Source of the DNA: Owenia fusiformis
Taxonomy: Eukaryota > Annelida > Polychaeta > Sabellida > Oweniidae
Reading direction: 5' to 3'
Assembly (NCBI GenBank): GCA_903813345.2
Contig: CAIIXF020000003.1
Span: 17,932,931-17,996,930 of the forward strand
Length of the DNA stretch: 64,000 bases
Shown piece after piece: positions 39,301-57,600 of this stretch. Within the stretch, counting starts at the first letter, position 1, and each line of letters begins with the position of its first letter. Made by a program: the position numbers and the translations under genes. The notes beneath the pieces are model-generated. The model was not told where the DNA came from and did not search any database. It saw only the letters and a program-made list of their open reading frames with translations.

Positions 39301-40857
39301 TTTCTAAGAAAATATCTACCCTTTAAGGTCAAATAAGCTCAAGGATTTATTTTAATTTTAATTGGGAACCTGAATTACTTTTGTGAGAAGGGGGGGGGGG
39401 ATAAAAGCTAGGTTTAAAGAGGCTCTATGCCATAGAAAAGCACAATCAAGACCCCTCTGAACTTTTTTGCATCTTGAGTTTCACCACATATATACCCATC
39501 TACTTACCAAAGAAGAAGTCCCACATCCCCCTCTTTCAGTGTTAATTTTGCGATTGTGCTGGCTGATCTAATTATTTTCGAAGAAATTAATTCAATCTGA
39601 TGTTTGAATATTCCGGGAAAGTCCTCCTGTTATCTGATTGGTCGTTGAATTTGTTTATCATAAACCTGATTGGCTCCCTGGTTCAAGGCGCTTGTGGGCG
39701 CTTGTGTGACTCAATGGGGATTCCCCTCGGTAGCCAAGGAATCAATGTGTTTAATTCTGGAGTTTGGTTGTTCTGTTGATTATTTCGGATATTTCGGCAA
39801 TAATATACCCAAAAGTTATTCTCAAGATATATCCATGGTATGTTAGATATTATATGAGCAATAACAATAGCACATCATTGATTGTCTGGGGGAGAAACAT
39901 ATGGCATAATGCATCTTTAACAGTTTAAGTGGGCCATGTTGTTTCATAAAGACTGGGTAAACGTATGGGAGTCTAGATTTTAAGGAATACATTCATATTT
40001 TCAGGGAGTAGCAGACAATATTTATTCAAAAAGACAAAGTTCCTGTGGCATCCAAATCAGTTTAAGAAAAATTATTCTTATGCAAGTCCACAAGCAAATG
40101 TCTTAGATATTATCCCATAAGATACAGTGTTAGGTGACAATGTAAGTCATATAATAGCCATGCTATTTTCTAGATATTTCATAGATAGAGTTTCAGTGTT
40201 TTGGTACGCTAAACATCCTCCAATTTTTATATCGAGCAATTGTGATTTTTAAATGTGTCGATGTCAAGGCAAACTAAATCTTCCTTAACTGCTGCCTAGC
40301 ATAGCGTCAAGGTGTCGTCAAGTGTTAATGGACTACAACATGTCATGTGATGACGTAAGTATTACAGCCAGCATGCATGTCACCAGTGTTGGAAAATACA
40401 AGTACTTGTTGTATATGTTTTAATAAACCCTCCTTTCGTAAGGAAAATTAAAAATTTTGAATAGCTGTTCACTTCCAAGGGCCAAATATCAATAATAAAC
40501 ATTTCATACCTAAAACATCATTCTGCTTTCTGAATAAAGTCATCATGCTCTGCTTCAACTGTTGACTTACATGGACACCATTCTTTACAGTACTACAAAA
40601 TTTTAAAAACTCAGTCTACATACACAGTAGATTAATGTTATAAGAAATATTTTGTTTTACTCCCATTCAATTAGGAGCAGACAAAATGTGATTTTCCATA
40701 GCTTGTTTTGCCAAAGTGCTTATAACTTCTTAATTTGTCTCTCACTATTCACTATGAAACATTCATGTAATTCCTTTCAATGAAATATATAAACAGGAAC
40801 ATGTGTTATTTCTTGCAGACTGGTAAACTTATATTGAAACCTAGGCCAACAACATGA
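36354..40857 (+). CDS. CNEP1R1: Nuclear envelope phosphatase regulatory subunit 1
   Basis: Exons 36354-36384, 37597-37668, 38632-38705, 39185-39294, 40300-40354 and 40819-40857 join in frame (381 bp, 126 aa), one residue from the human length of 125. The protein is very conserved: [28 protein letters not shown], a first membrane segment [18 protein letters not shown], then [20 protein letters not shown] as the second, [14 protein letters not shown], and [21 protein letters not shown]1R1 (TMEM188, yeast Spo7 type) is the membrane partner that activates the phosphatase CTDNEP1, which dephosphorylates lipin at the nuclear envelope and ER. Divergent with NCOA5 from a short shared promoter. AATAAA occurs near 41548. 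Confidence 0.97.
37906..38106 (+). repeat. GTAGCCAGG-TIR element, copy 2
   Basis: About 200 bp with near-perfect inverted ends (AGGCCCGTAGCCAGG and CCTGGCTACGGGCCT). Body shares TTTTGGCCCAAATATGGCTA with copy 1. In CNEP1R1 intron 2. Confidence 0.8.
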
Positions 40858-41330
40858 CAGGAATACCATCTAGGGAGAGTGCCATAGGACAACAGGGGGA
40901 AAGACAGTGATGGTTTAAATCATTTAAAGATTTTTCACTGTAGACAATAGCAGAATAGTGGATAGATACTTTTGGAAACAGATGAAGTAAAAAAAATGAC
41001 GGACAGTAAAAAGTCGAAAGAAAGTCAGTGATTGGCACACATGGTGAGCCTGTGGAATCGCCAACTTGTCCATTCATCCATCTTTTTTATTTAATTTTAT
41101 TAATTGTGGACTGGAGAATAGGCACTCGAATCAATGTAAACAAGAATAATTCATTTATTTGCAGAGAATATTTCAGGGGGCTGTTTGGAACATGTGGTAT
41201 AAGTAATAATAAGAAATGACTTAAGAAATGGATTGGAAGCTCTCATATCTCATAAATTCTAAAATATTTGAACAGAGAATTTTGCTTGTCCCCCTGAGTG
41301 TAAAACCAAACTACATTGGGAGAAACAATA

Positions 41331-41486
41331 CAGTGAAACCTGTCTAAGTGGAACACCTTTGATAAAGTGTTGCACTTGGGAGATGTTCCACTTCAACTGT
41401 CCATTTAACACAACAGTCTTGCGACTCTTGTTCCACCTCTAGAGGTGTTCCACCTCTAGAGGTGTTCCACTTTACAGGTTTTACTG
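41331..41486. mobile_element. TA-flanked TIR element, CAGTARAACCTGT family, short copy
   Basis: Starts CAGTGAAACCTGTCTAAGTG and ends CACTTTACAGGTTTTACTG, each next to TA. The inverted ends extend about 28 bp. Inside, CACCTCTAGAGGTGTTC occurs twice in tandem and is itself palindromic. It lies between the convergent 3' ends of CNEP1R1 and the SLC10 gene. Confidence 0.8.
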
Positions 41487-41951
41487 TAATCAAAAAAAAA
41501 TCCTATCCATTTCTTCATGTCTTTGGTAATAAGTATTGGAGCTGATTTAATAAAAATGCTCTTCGGAGGATAAAACTGAAACTGTGTTTTAATTTTGCAA
41601 ATCCCTTAAGTGTGCTGAGTAAAAATTGAAATGTTTACTAGGTTGTTGTCTCCCAAAATTGTAAAAAGTAACTTAAAAGTTAAAGGTCAACAATTTGGAG
41701 ATGCAAGAACCACTAATAAATCAATCATTTTTCAAAAATGTAAACATCTGAACTCAGAGTAGGATTCATTTTTATCATTTTTATTCTTTGTATAAAATTG
41801 TAAATACAACTTGTAAATATATAAATACTAAAATATAAAATGTATGATAAAAAACTATTATTTTGTTATTATTGTGCGATAATTGGAAATGGTGAAGCTG
41901 GATATAGATAACATAGAAATAATATGATTCTACGATTGTCATTTCAATATT

Positions 41952-44900
41952 TTAATGATTTGAATTACCAATCAATGTCTCTGTCACTTCAGCATGTGTG
42001 GTTTTAGTTTGAATGCCATTCATTTCCTGGTCATCACAAGTCTTGTTATGAGCAACAGTATTGTCCTGGTCACCATCTTTGTCACCATATATTAACTTCT
42101 TGGCATACCTGATCAAAAATTGTGTTATTTTGACTGTGACAGGCACAGTCCATGGCATGATGCCTATGAGCATGTACATTATTGGTACAGTTGTAGCCAT
42201 ATCTGATTCCGGCTGCGGAAGACTTATTCCGATCATCACGACAGAGAGTTGCATATTCTGCATTCCTGTCTCTAGTGATATTGTTATAATTTGCTTTAGT
42301 GGCTGCTTGAAAATCAATGCAATGACTGCTCCCAGGATGAATCCTACCAACGGTGTGAGAAACGTTGCGAGAACAATCCTCCATGTTACAAAACTAAATG
42401 AAAATCTAAATGCTACTGGAAGTAATGCTAAAAATACGATGATGAATAACACAACCCAGGGGCGAAGTAATTTTACGATGATAGCTCCCACACGTGGTTT
42501 GAAATGGTTAACAATGACGCCTATAACGACAGGAACTACGACTGCCGCCACGGATATGATTGCATTCTGAGCGGGGATGTTGACTCTCGTATCATCCATA
42601 TATAGGCGTCCCAATATCCACATCCACAGAGGGGTCATACCTGTTGAATAAAAGTACCCAAATGAAATTATAGCAATCAACCAATCAAAATGCAGTATTT
42701 CAATGAGGTGCACGATACATGAGGTGTTACAACTTACAATATGTTACAATACAAGGCATTAACATGACAAAATGTCACCACCTAAAGGTCAATTTGAAGC
42801 AAGTTGAAAACAGACCTTTTTGACCTTTTTTGACCTTGAGAAGGTCATTGAAGGTAAAATGTCAAATCTAAAGTCATATTTGAATTTCTGAGAACATGTA
42901 GATGATTTTGAAAAAAAATTTAGTCAATTTGAAGCAAGATGAAAAAATACCTTTTTGACCTTTTTTGACATTGAGAAGGTCATTGAAGGTCAAATGTCAA
43001 ATCTAAAGTCAGATTTGAATTTCTGAGAACATGTAGATGATTTTGAAAAAAAAATTTAGTCAATTTGAAGCAAGTTGAAAAAAGACCTTTTTGACCTTTT
43101 TTGACTTTGAGAAGGTCATTGAAGGTCAAATGTCAAATCTTAAGTCAAATCTAAAGTCAGATTTGAATTTCTGAGAACACGTAGATGATTTTGAAAAAAA
43201 AATTTAGTCAATTTGAAGCAAGTTGAAAACAGACCTTTTTGACCTTTTTTGACCTTGGAAGGTCATTGAAGGTCAAATGTCAAATCTTAAGTCAAATCTT
43301 AAGTCAGATTTGAATTTCTGAGAACACGTAGATGATTTTGAAAAAAAAATTTAGTCAATTTGAAGCAAGTTGAAAACAGACCTTTTTGACCTTGAGAAGG
43401 TCATTGAAGGTCAAATGTCAAATCTAAAGTCAGATTTGAAGGTCAAATGTCAAATCTTAAGTCAAATCTAAAGTCAGATTTGAATTTCTGAGAACATGTA
43501 GATGATTTTGAAAAAAATTTAGTCAATGTGAAGCAAGTTGAAAAAAGACCTTTTTGACCTTGAGAAGGTCATTGAAGGTCAAATGTCAAATCTAAAGTCA
43601 GATTTGAACTTCTGAGAACATGTAGATGATTTAGAAAAAAATTGAAGTCAGTCTAAACAGTATTTGTAAAGTTATAGGAAGTTGTAAGAAATTGTTACAG
43701 ACGCCGGACACCGGACGCCAACCTCCAACCGCCGTCACAAAAAAAACGGAGACCATAACAATATGTCACCACTTTTGGTGGTGACATAATAAAGGATATC
43801 TGGTTTGTCCCAGTCATGGACTGAAATCTTTGTTTCACGGGGGTTGTCTCATCCAGACAAAGAAGATGTCAAGAAACTGGGATATCTTAAACTTTTAAGC
43901 ACATATTAAAGGAATATTTAGATGATAATTAACTTACCTAGAGCTGCTATTGTGCTGATAAATGTCATGGTCATACTGAGATTAAGATCTGCCTCTAGTA
44001 TATAACAGAACACATTGCTAGCCCCACCCCCAGCACTGCTACCTATGGCCAGGAGACCTATACTCATTACAGTGTCTAGTTGTAGTAAGTGGGCCATTGC
44101 CACTGACAGCTGAAAACATGAAGAGTATTATAAGGAGATTTCCCGATAGGATATAAGAATTTCTAAAACAAAAGGTTAAGAAAACTTCATACAAATAAGG
44201 TATAAGAACTTTTAAAACATAAGGTATAAGAGCTTCTTAAACATAGTTCTTTTTAAGATTTCAAAAAAGTATATAAATTAAGGAAAACTCAATGTACAAG
44301 AGGTTTAAAATGAATTCAAAATACCTCTATAATCTCCATATATCTTATCAGATCACAATTCCCACTCAACCGAATATCACACAATCATACAATATATACT
44401 GTAAATATTGCAAGTACCTGTACAATAGACTGAAATATTTTATCTTCTTAAAACTAATATCCATATTCCATAGGCATTTTTATGTACAGAATAGAAAAAA
44501 TTAAAACAGGAACATTTGAAAAACCACACTTAATATTTATACCAATTACTAAATTAGTTATACTAGTCGAGGTTGAAAATTTACTTACTGGGGGCATAAT
44601 TAGAAACTGGCAACAGAATCCAATAGCTGGCGCCACTGGTTTCTTTAATATTTCCTTGATTTCCTTCAATTCAATTTTGCAACCAAATCCAAAATTTTGC
44701 ACTAAAATTATTGTGCCTAAAGAAATACCAAATATTAAATCAATCCATCCACGTTTTCTGATCACTAAAACTGTATAGGGCTCTGGTGTGGTCATGTTGA
44801 ATGGACCTGATTTGTTCATCGATGTGATTATTAATTTGGTTCTTCCAAGCCGTATACCCTGTATGGTTATATTGACTGTTTCAGCTTCAGTGAGTCTAAT

Positions 44901-45263
44901 AACATTGTCTTCTTTTACTTTAGCAATGTTAGGGTCCTCTGAAATCAATGTCATTGCTACAACAGTTGGTCGAACACCATAGCCCATCACAGAATATCCT
45001 GTAGTTTCATTGAGTGAGTTTCTTGATTGTGTTCCATTGTGCTTTTCAATCAGAGGTTGTGCCGGAATGATACCTGATTGTGCCGGATTGTGTTGAGCAA
45101 TCATTGGTTGTGCGCATGTTAGGTTTAACTCTACCACTGTTTCCTTGGATGCCAGAAGGTCCTCAACAAGTGCTGGATTGAAATTAATGCTACAAAGTTG
45201 TCCATTTGTTGCACAAGCAAGAAACACAACAAGGGCACCAATAAGAGCGTAAATGATTCCCAT
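41952..45263 (-). CDS. SLC10 family (bile acid:sodium symporter-like) transporter with ectodomain
   Basis: Exons 44589-45263, 43938-44109 and 41952-42640 join in frame (1536 bp, 511 aa). Residues 1-21 are a signal peptide (MGIIYALIGALVVFLACA). Residues 22-165 form an extracellular domain with several N-glycosylation sequons (NLT, NGT, NET, NIT, NKS, NMT). The membrane domain starts at about 170. It carries SLC10 hallmarks: GSSAGGGASN at 248-257 in place of the usual sodium-site motif before the unwound helix, then LNLSMTMTFISTIAALGMTP, and LETGMQNMQLS from about 405. An N-terminal ectodomain before the helices is seen in SLC10A3 and SLC10A5, so this is probably that branch; the substrate cannot be told. 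The tail (460-511) is hydrophilic. Intron 2 holds a satellite-bearing MITE. Confidence 0.9.
42752..43788 (+). mobile_element. Composite MITE carrying satellite array (TATGTCACCAC family)
   Basis: The family left end (CAAGGCATTAACATG, TGTCACCACCT at about 42752-42783) runs straight into the satellite, and the family right end (TTGTTACAGACGCCGG, GGAGACCATAACAATATGTC, hairpin 43762-43788) follows it. The whole therefore is one MITE of about 1.04 kb with the satellite inserted or amplified at its middle. In SLC10 intron 2. Confidence 0.8.
42786..43660. repeat. Satellite array, second copy
   Basis: Landmark GAATTTCTGAG at about 42882, 43017, 43165, 43312 and 43482, then GAACTTCTGAG at 43606; spacings 135, 148, 147, 170 and 124 bp. 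The last two spacings nearly equal those of the 7328-8262 array (167 and 125), and the terminal unit has the same variant landmark, so the arrays share an ancestor rather than having grown independently. Units carry paired TGACCT and AGGTCA motifs. Confidence 0.9.
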
Positions 45264-46240
45264 GTCTGCAGAGATTGTGCTGTCCTAAATCTTAGCTCAT
45301 CTTATTTTCAATTTCGATTTACTGATTGCTCATAAACGAAACTTCAGTTCATGTAGTCAGGAACTAGATGGTAGGATTGTAGATGAACCTCCGGGGATGA
45401 ACCTTTTTTTGTAGATTTAAGATTGCTATTTCTGGCTGCAATTTTCCAAAGTGTGAAATCATTGCTGTTAATGTTTTCAGTAAGTGGTAATACGTCCCAT
45501 ACGTAAGAATTTGTGTCAAAACTCAGTGATTGTATTTTCTGGTATCTTCATAAATTGTAGGTATGCAGCACTGCTGATGTTTTACGAGGGATCAATCCAA
45601 TTCCATATGTGTGGATTTCCTGCAAATACAATTCATATACAATTCAATTCAATACATTTCAACATATTAAGTTCATTTGAACAAATAATTATAAATAAAA
45701 CTTATCTTTTAGAAATGGAAATATGATCCAGAGCTAATTATGCATATAAAGCCTATTGAATTGTATGAATACTGTACAGTAACTAGAACTAATTGTACTG
45801 CCACATGGAGTTACATGTGTTTCACCTGGTTGATCTATAACAACAATTTTTTCCTGACATGAAAGCTTCTTGTGAAGTAAATTAATTTTGGCAGGCAATA
45901 AAGGCTAAAAGGTGAATGGAATTAAATAATATCTCAGACACAGATCGTGGGAAGTTCCTTTGCAAGCAAACAAGGCATAAGCATGACAAAAAAAAAATTG
46001 GGACCTAAAAGATTTCAGGCCAAAATAGGCCTTAAGGCCCCAAAAAGTGGGCCTTTTTGTTCATTATTGGGCCTTTAAAGGTCTATTTTTTAATTTAAGG
46101 CCAAATTTTGAAGAAAATGGACCTCAAAGTTTCAAAATGTGGGCCCACCTTTTGGATTTAGGGGCCCAACATTTTTTCTCAGACCTGAAATTTGGGACCC
46201 CCCTTGTTGGTTCCCACCCTTATACAAATTTACTGGCTGT
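45264..46240. other. Upstream region of the SLC10 gene, non-coding
   Basis: Must contain the SLC10 promoter, but no TATA box at a useful distance is visible. From about 45969 a repeat begins with CAAGGCATAAGCATGACAAA, followed by GGCC-rich short repeats (GGCCTTAAGGCC, GGGCCTTT). A related GGACCTCAAA segment is near 51700. Confidence 0.4.
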
Positions 46241-46455
46241 CACAGCCCGCTGTCACAGCGCTCTCACAGCCCGCTGTCACAGCGCTCTCACAGCCCGCTG
46301 TCACAGCGCTCTCACAGCCCGCTGTCACAGCGCTCTCACAGCCCGCTGTCACAGCGCTCTCACAGCCCGCTGTCACAGCGCTCTCACAGCCCGCAGTCAC
46401 AGCGCTGCGACAGTGCTCTCACAGCGCTGCGACAGTGCTCTCACAGCGCTGTGAC
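46241..46455. repeat. 24-bp minisatellite
   Basis: Seven nearly perfect head-to-tail copies of a 24-bp unit (CACAGCCCGCTGTCAC followed by AGCGCTCT) run from 46241 to 46408, then degenerate. Because 24 is a multiple of three and the unit has no stop, three plus-strand frames stay open, giving false ORFs. Each unit contains the palindrome AGCGCT. Scattered CTGTGAGAGCGCTG-like pieces occur again at 47130-47163, 47225-47295 and 47348-47372. Confidence 0.95.
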
Positions 46456-52497
<6,042 letters not shown>

Positions 52498-53127
52498 TAC
52501 AATATTGAATATTATTAGATCACACCTGCCAGAGAAATGGCATGATGGGCGCGGGCATGTTTTAAAAAACCAATGGAAAAAGAGTGGAATAAGCGAGGAA
52601 AAAAATAAATAGGTGCATTGTCAATAGTCCCAATTGCCAATTGTATAGAAATGCACAGAGATTTCTTTCTGAAGAGAAAAGATGTGACTTATCACGGATG
52701 TTTTCTTGTGGGATGTGGCGCATTATGCTATTTACCTTATTGCCAGTATAGAAATGCCAGACACAGAAAGATTTTGTTCAAATTTTATGAAAAAGTCACA
52801 ATTATTATCATGGCTGTTTTCTATCTGCGGGTGTGGCAGAAATATACAATGTACCATTTGTATTATTTGAGAAATTAATACTCTTGAGAAACAAACAAAG
52901 ACAATTTTTATTGTGATTTAATTTTGATTAAAAATTGCACTTTTTCAGTAAAAGATGAGAAAAGAGTACTAGTAGTCTTGCTTCAAATCTCCTGATCAAC
53001 CTTATCTACTTCCCCACCAGGTATTATTTGGGGGTAGGGGGAGGTCATCTGGGGGGGGGGTCATATGGGCTTGTAGCTAGACTAAGAAAAGAGAGATCAG
53101 TTAGGAATGGAATTCAACCTTAGATTT
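52498..53127. other. DPM1 3' flank
   Basis: AATAAATAG near 52605 is a plausible poly(A) signal about 110 bp after the DPM1 stop. G runs at about 53052-53062. No gene seen. Confidence 0.45.
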
Positions 53128-53255
53128 TTATGTCAACACTTCTGATGGTGACATATTGTTATAGTCTTTTTGTGGACGACGGTTGGTGTTCTGTAGTAGG
53201 CATCTGTAATAAATGGCAGGTGGTGATATTTTGCAAGTTAATGCCTTGTTTAAGA
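53128..53255 (-). mobile_element. MITE, TATGTCACCAC family, reversed
   Basis: Right end TGTCAACACTTCTGATGGTG-ACATA at the start, then ATTGTTATAGTCT, and the left end AAATGGCAGGTGGTGATATT with AATGCCTTG. About 125 bp, between DPM1 and thioredoxin. Confidence 0.7.
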
Positions 53256-53284
53256 TTGTTTTGTTTACTTGTAATAACTCTTAG

Positions 53285-53481
53285 TGGGCTTTGTATAAAA
53301 AACCTACCTCATACCCACCTACCCACGTACGTGGGACATGATACAGTCTTTGAAGCGTTCAATTTTAAAGATCTTAGTTTATTAAATCTTAGTTTTGAAA
53401 TTGAACCCTTCAATGACTGTATCATGTTCCACGTAAGTGGGTAGGTGGGTATGAGGTAGGAGGTTTTTTATACAAAGCCCT
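53285..53481. repeat. Foldback palindrome, ~88-bp arms
   Basis: Left arm 53285-53372 (GGGCTTTGTATAAAAAACCT, CATACCCACCTACCCAC) and right arm 53393-53481 (its complement, GTGGGTAGGTGGGTATG). The loop is about 20 bp. Arms differ by a few substitutions and one short insertion. Confidence 0.85.
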
Positions 53482-53928
53482 CTTAGTGTTTTCACTCTTA
53501 ATTCATATATATTTGGATGATTATTGTTGTTAATTGTTAATTGTTGTTGATTATTGTTGTTAATTTGATTCTGGTTGCAAAGCAATTGCTTTTGGTCAGT
53601 AAGATGCTGAGGCATCCATGTTGAATTATGCTCCATTGGAATAACACTAATAAATCACTGAACTGCATGTTAAAAGTACATTGTACCCAACTTGTATTTT
53701 ATGTCTGTATTCTCTATGTTGGTTGAATCTGGGGATGAAATATTCAGAATAAACTATATCAGATATACTTCATAAATACTGTTCCATGTACAATATGTAG
53801 AGTATTTCATTTAATTACATATATGAGAAGATCAGTGCATAGTATTTGCACTTCTCCAAGTTGTATCTTATTATCCCAACGGACGAAGTTCTGTAGGGAT
53901 ATAGTGAAGCCCTCCATCCGTTGTACAC

Positions 53929-54052
53929 TGAGAATTCAGTCTACTGATCATTATGTCCCTCCTGTGGGAAAAAACAGGAAATTTCAGGCACACAATTATC
54001 AATTTTAGGAAACTTCCCTTCCCCAAAATAAGCATTATAACAATTCAATTAA
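53929..54052. repeat. Dispersed direct repeat, also at 56304-56427
   Basis: TGAGAATTCAGTCTACTGAT, TATGTCCCTCCTGTGGGAAA, AACAGGAAATTTC and AAGCATTATAACAATTCAAT are shared with 56304-56427 at high identity. The 56304 copy lies in thioredoxin intron 1. Confidence 0.85.
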
Positions 54053-54237
54053 GTAGTAAGGTACAATTAAATGCTATGAAAAGTAACACAGCATATTGTC
54101 AAATGGAAATAAAGCTAGGGGAAGTCTCTTCTATATACAGCTTACTATTACTTTTCCCTTGGCCTATGGTAACAAGTAGCAGTTAGCTTTTTTGAAATTT
54201 TTGTTTTCTGAGCCTACATTACGAACTCCAATGCAGT

Positions 54238-54386
54238 GTGTCGGTATATCATTTGCGGGTAACCGACTGCCCAACGCAAAACTTCTGTTTGAAGTCCAAC
54301 AACGCTAAGAGTTAAAGCTATTGAAAACAGTGCTTGAATATCATACTCCAAAATGTACCATTTCTTTTATTTCTTTTTAATGGTAT
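54238..54386. repeat. GTCCGCTGTGACGGAGCA repeat, copy 3 (body only)
   Basis: ATATCATTTGCGGGTAACC, TTCTGTTTGAAGTCCAACAA and AAATGTACCATTTCTTTTAT match the other copies; the inverted-end motif is missing. About 220 bp before the thioredoxin start codon. Confidence 0.65.
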
Positions 54387-54602
54387 GAACTGTGGATTTC
54401 ACCCTCTATCACTGCACGGGATCGTGCGCCTACAATAGTATTTTGACGTTAAACGTATAATAAACTTTGAATGTAAATAAAGATGTCAGGTCAGATCAAT
54501 TAATCTAAATCGCTCACCAGATGGAGTCTGAATTACCGCCATTTTTCCACGAAACTTACGAAAACACTCTTTAAACATTATTCTCAAGTTACTGAACTGA
54601 CC

Positions 54603-57600
54603 ATGAAGGCTTTAGACACAAAGGTAAGTAGATGATAAATGGGAACAGCGTATTGTTTATTTGATGAGTCATATATTAAAGAATGTGTCCATTAGGGGGT
54701 CGAAATTGTCTAAAACGTGGTGATCACAGTTCAGACTTTAATTTTTCAGAAAAAATTCCAAAACGGGACGGGGTGGGGGGGGGGGGGCGGTGCCTCGTGA
54801 GATTCTCGCTGAAAAAATAGGTGAAATTAAAAGTAGATTTTCTAATTCTACAAGATCCTTAATTATTCTGACAGATACTTCATGATGTTTATCCCGTGCC
54901 AGGACTATAGTCCTGCATTGAGCGCAATCTTTTGCCTGTACGATTACAACTTGGGAGAATTAGTCTATCTAAGAAATTCTCCATCTAAAATGTCACTCGA
55001 CTTTTTGGTGATTATGAGTCAAAGAAAGCATTCTTGAGTTTCAAATTGACTTCTGTGGTAACTTGAAACCATCTTCTAATTTATTCCACTTACCTTTTAT
55101 TGTTCCTCCAAATATATTCTTTGAAAATCGGATTTTAAGGGTGTTAATCAGGGTAATTCTGTGCCATTTTATCAAAAATCTTGTTGCTATCTAGAAACGA
55201 GCAATTGTGATCTTGTTGTTACCTAGGAACTAGACTGTATCCTTCGTCTGAATAAATATTCAGACTGTAAGTCACCTATTGTAAAATGTGGTGTTGTATA
55301 AATGTTACAAACAAGTTTGTTAAATGATAAAATGATTACCTTATAAAGTACTTACAATATTATTTTTTCGTATATTGTCCTCTTACTGAAGATATTCATA
55401 AAATGTACAGACGCTTCTTGTAGCGAAGCCATTGATTAGGTCAAGCCATTTTGGCAATGCCAATTCTCACGATAAACGAGATTTAGCCAGTGACGTCAGT
55501 CTATTTGTAAACAAATAACACGTGGAGCGGACGGAAGCGTGTTGATAAATTCCATTTGTGCGGGAATTTATTAGATCTAGTCATTTATTATCATTATCCC
55601 GATTAATTTTCTTCATTTATAGTAAATAGAGCGGAAATATTCATGAAGAAGGCCGAGGTAATCAAGTGGTCATGTGTTGTCAAAGTTCAAAATTTGCATA
55701 TCTCGTTTGGATCTCGTGAACTCAAACGTCCTTGACATTGATTTCGCGATGTACTTATAAACACATCCTGAAGTTTTTGGTGAGTCTGAACATTTCATTA
55801 TTTTATATCAACTTGTACCCGCCTTATACAAATATTTTTGCTTCTAGTTTAAGATGAACATCTCTTCAACATATTCACCAATTTTCAAGGTGAACATTCT
55901 TGTAATAAACGAGAAATTTATGTGCAAAAAATATCACCGAGATTTCCACAGGAAATATATCAATCATAACAGACCGAATATTATATTCGGTCTGTTGGAT
56001 ACATACTACCTAGGAACGAGCAACTGTGATGTCACGTCACACTCATGTTAATTCAGGAATCACATGGCAGCCATTTTGGAAATTTCAAAAAAGTTCCCAA
56101 TTAAAAAGGCTAAATGCTGTTTACAAATTGGAAACTATGGCAGAATCAACAAAGGGTTTGTGAAATAATTAGGATATGGTTTCAAATTAAGCACATGACA
56201 ATATATGACTACTAAATGCAGGCAGGGACTTTTAATTGCCAAAAAGTCGAGTGACATTTTAGATGGAGAAATTCTTAGTCTATATCCAATAGACTGAATT
56301 TCCTGAGAATTCAGTCTATTGATCATTATGTCCCTCCTGTGGGAAAAAACAGGAAATTTCCTGCACACAATTATCAATTTTAGGAAACTTCACTTCCAAA
56401 AAATAAGCATTATAACAATTCAATTAAGGCGACGCTATATTAAATAAAAAGTACAAAAAATGACTGCCATATTTTTTTGATAAAGACACATGTTTTTAAA
56501 ATCTGTTTACCTTGTATATGAATTGTGTATCTTGACTAATGAAACATGTCAAAGTTAACATCACACATAAACGCATTTTTCCAAACTATGAATTGGAGGT
56601 GCATGGATCCCCAAAGCTAGCATGAAGAGTGCGAAGTGAGGCTAATTTTTGAAAGTTTCAAGGAGTAGCCTTGCAACAGTCACACATTTGCAAGAGTCTA
56701 AAATTTCCACAAATCATCTTACCTTACCAAGGAACAACGAAGGAGCACGAAAATGTGTACTTCTTGCATTGTTAGAGTATAATAAAGCTCAAACCATTGT
56801 GAATTCTAAATATTTCATGTCCACCATTTTGTTTCCTGGAACTATTTTTTAGTCCAGAGTTATCTTCATTCATGTTTCCATTGTTTATCATTCATAAAGC
56901 CTCTATCATGTATCTATCATGATAATTACACTGTAATAGATAAAACATACAAGTGATAATCCATGCTACTTGGTGTAGTCACAAAACTTGCATGAGGATT
57001 AATCAGGAAGTCTAGAAGTAGTTCCGGCAAACAAAATGTGGACATGAAATATTTGGAATTTACAATGGTTTGAGGTTTATTATACTCTAACAATGCAAGA
57101 AGTGCACATTTTCATGCTCCTTCGTTGTTCCTGGGAAAGGTAAGATGATTTGTGGAAATTTTAGACTCTTGCAAATGTGTGACTGTTGCAAGGCTACTCC
57201 TTGAAACTTTCAAAAATTAGCCTCACTTCGCACTCTTCATGCTAGCTTTGGGGATCCATGCACCATACATTGTTTTATTTAAGCTACATTTTTAGCTCAC
57301 ATGGGTGAGTTATTGTTATCACCCACTTCTCTGTCTGTCTGTCCGTCCATCCGTCTGTCTGTCAACACATTGGCAGCTAATTCAAAATCCTCTACGGCAA
57401 TTGGAATGGTTTCACATTTAAAATGTGTTCATATAAGGTTGTCAATTCTTCCATAAGTGGCGTCTCAAAAGCTCGCCTTGTTTCAAAATGGCAAAATTCA
57501 TAATTGTGCAAAAAAACTTTAATTATTACAAGCTCCTACTGTGAAACATTAAAAATATGGAAACCTTCCCATGTGAGTGCAGTACCCATGGTACTATTTT

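Noticed and set aside
42061..42570. 169-codon plus-strand ORF
   Set aside because: Antisense shadow of SLC10 exon 3, which has family motifs and matching splice phases.
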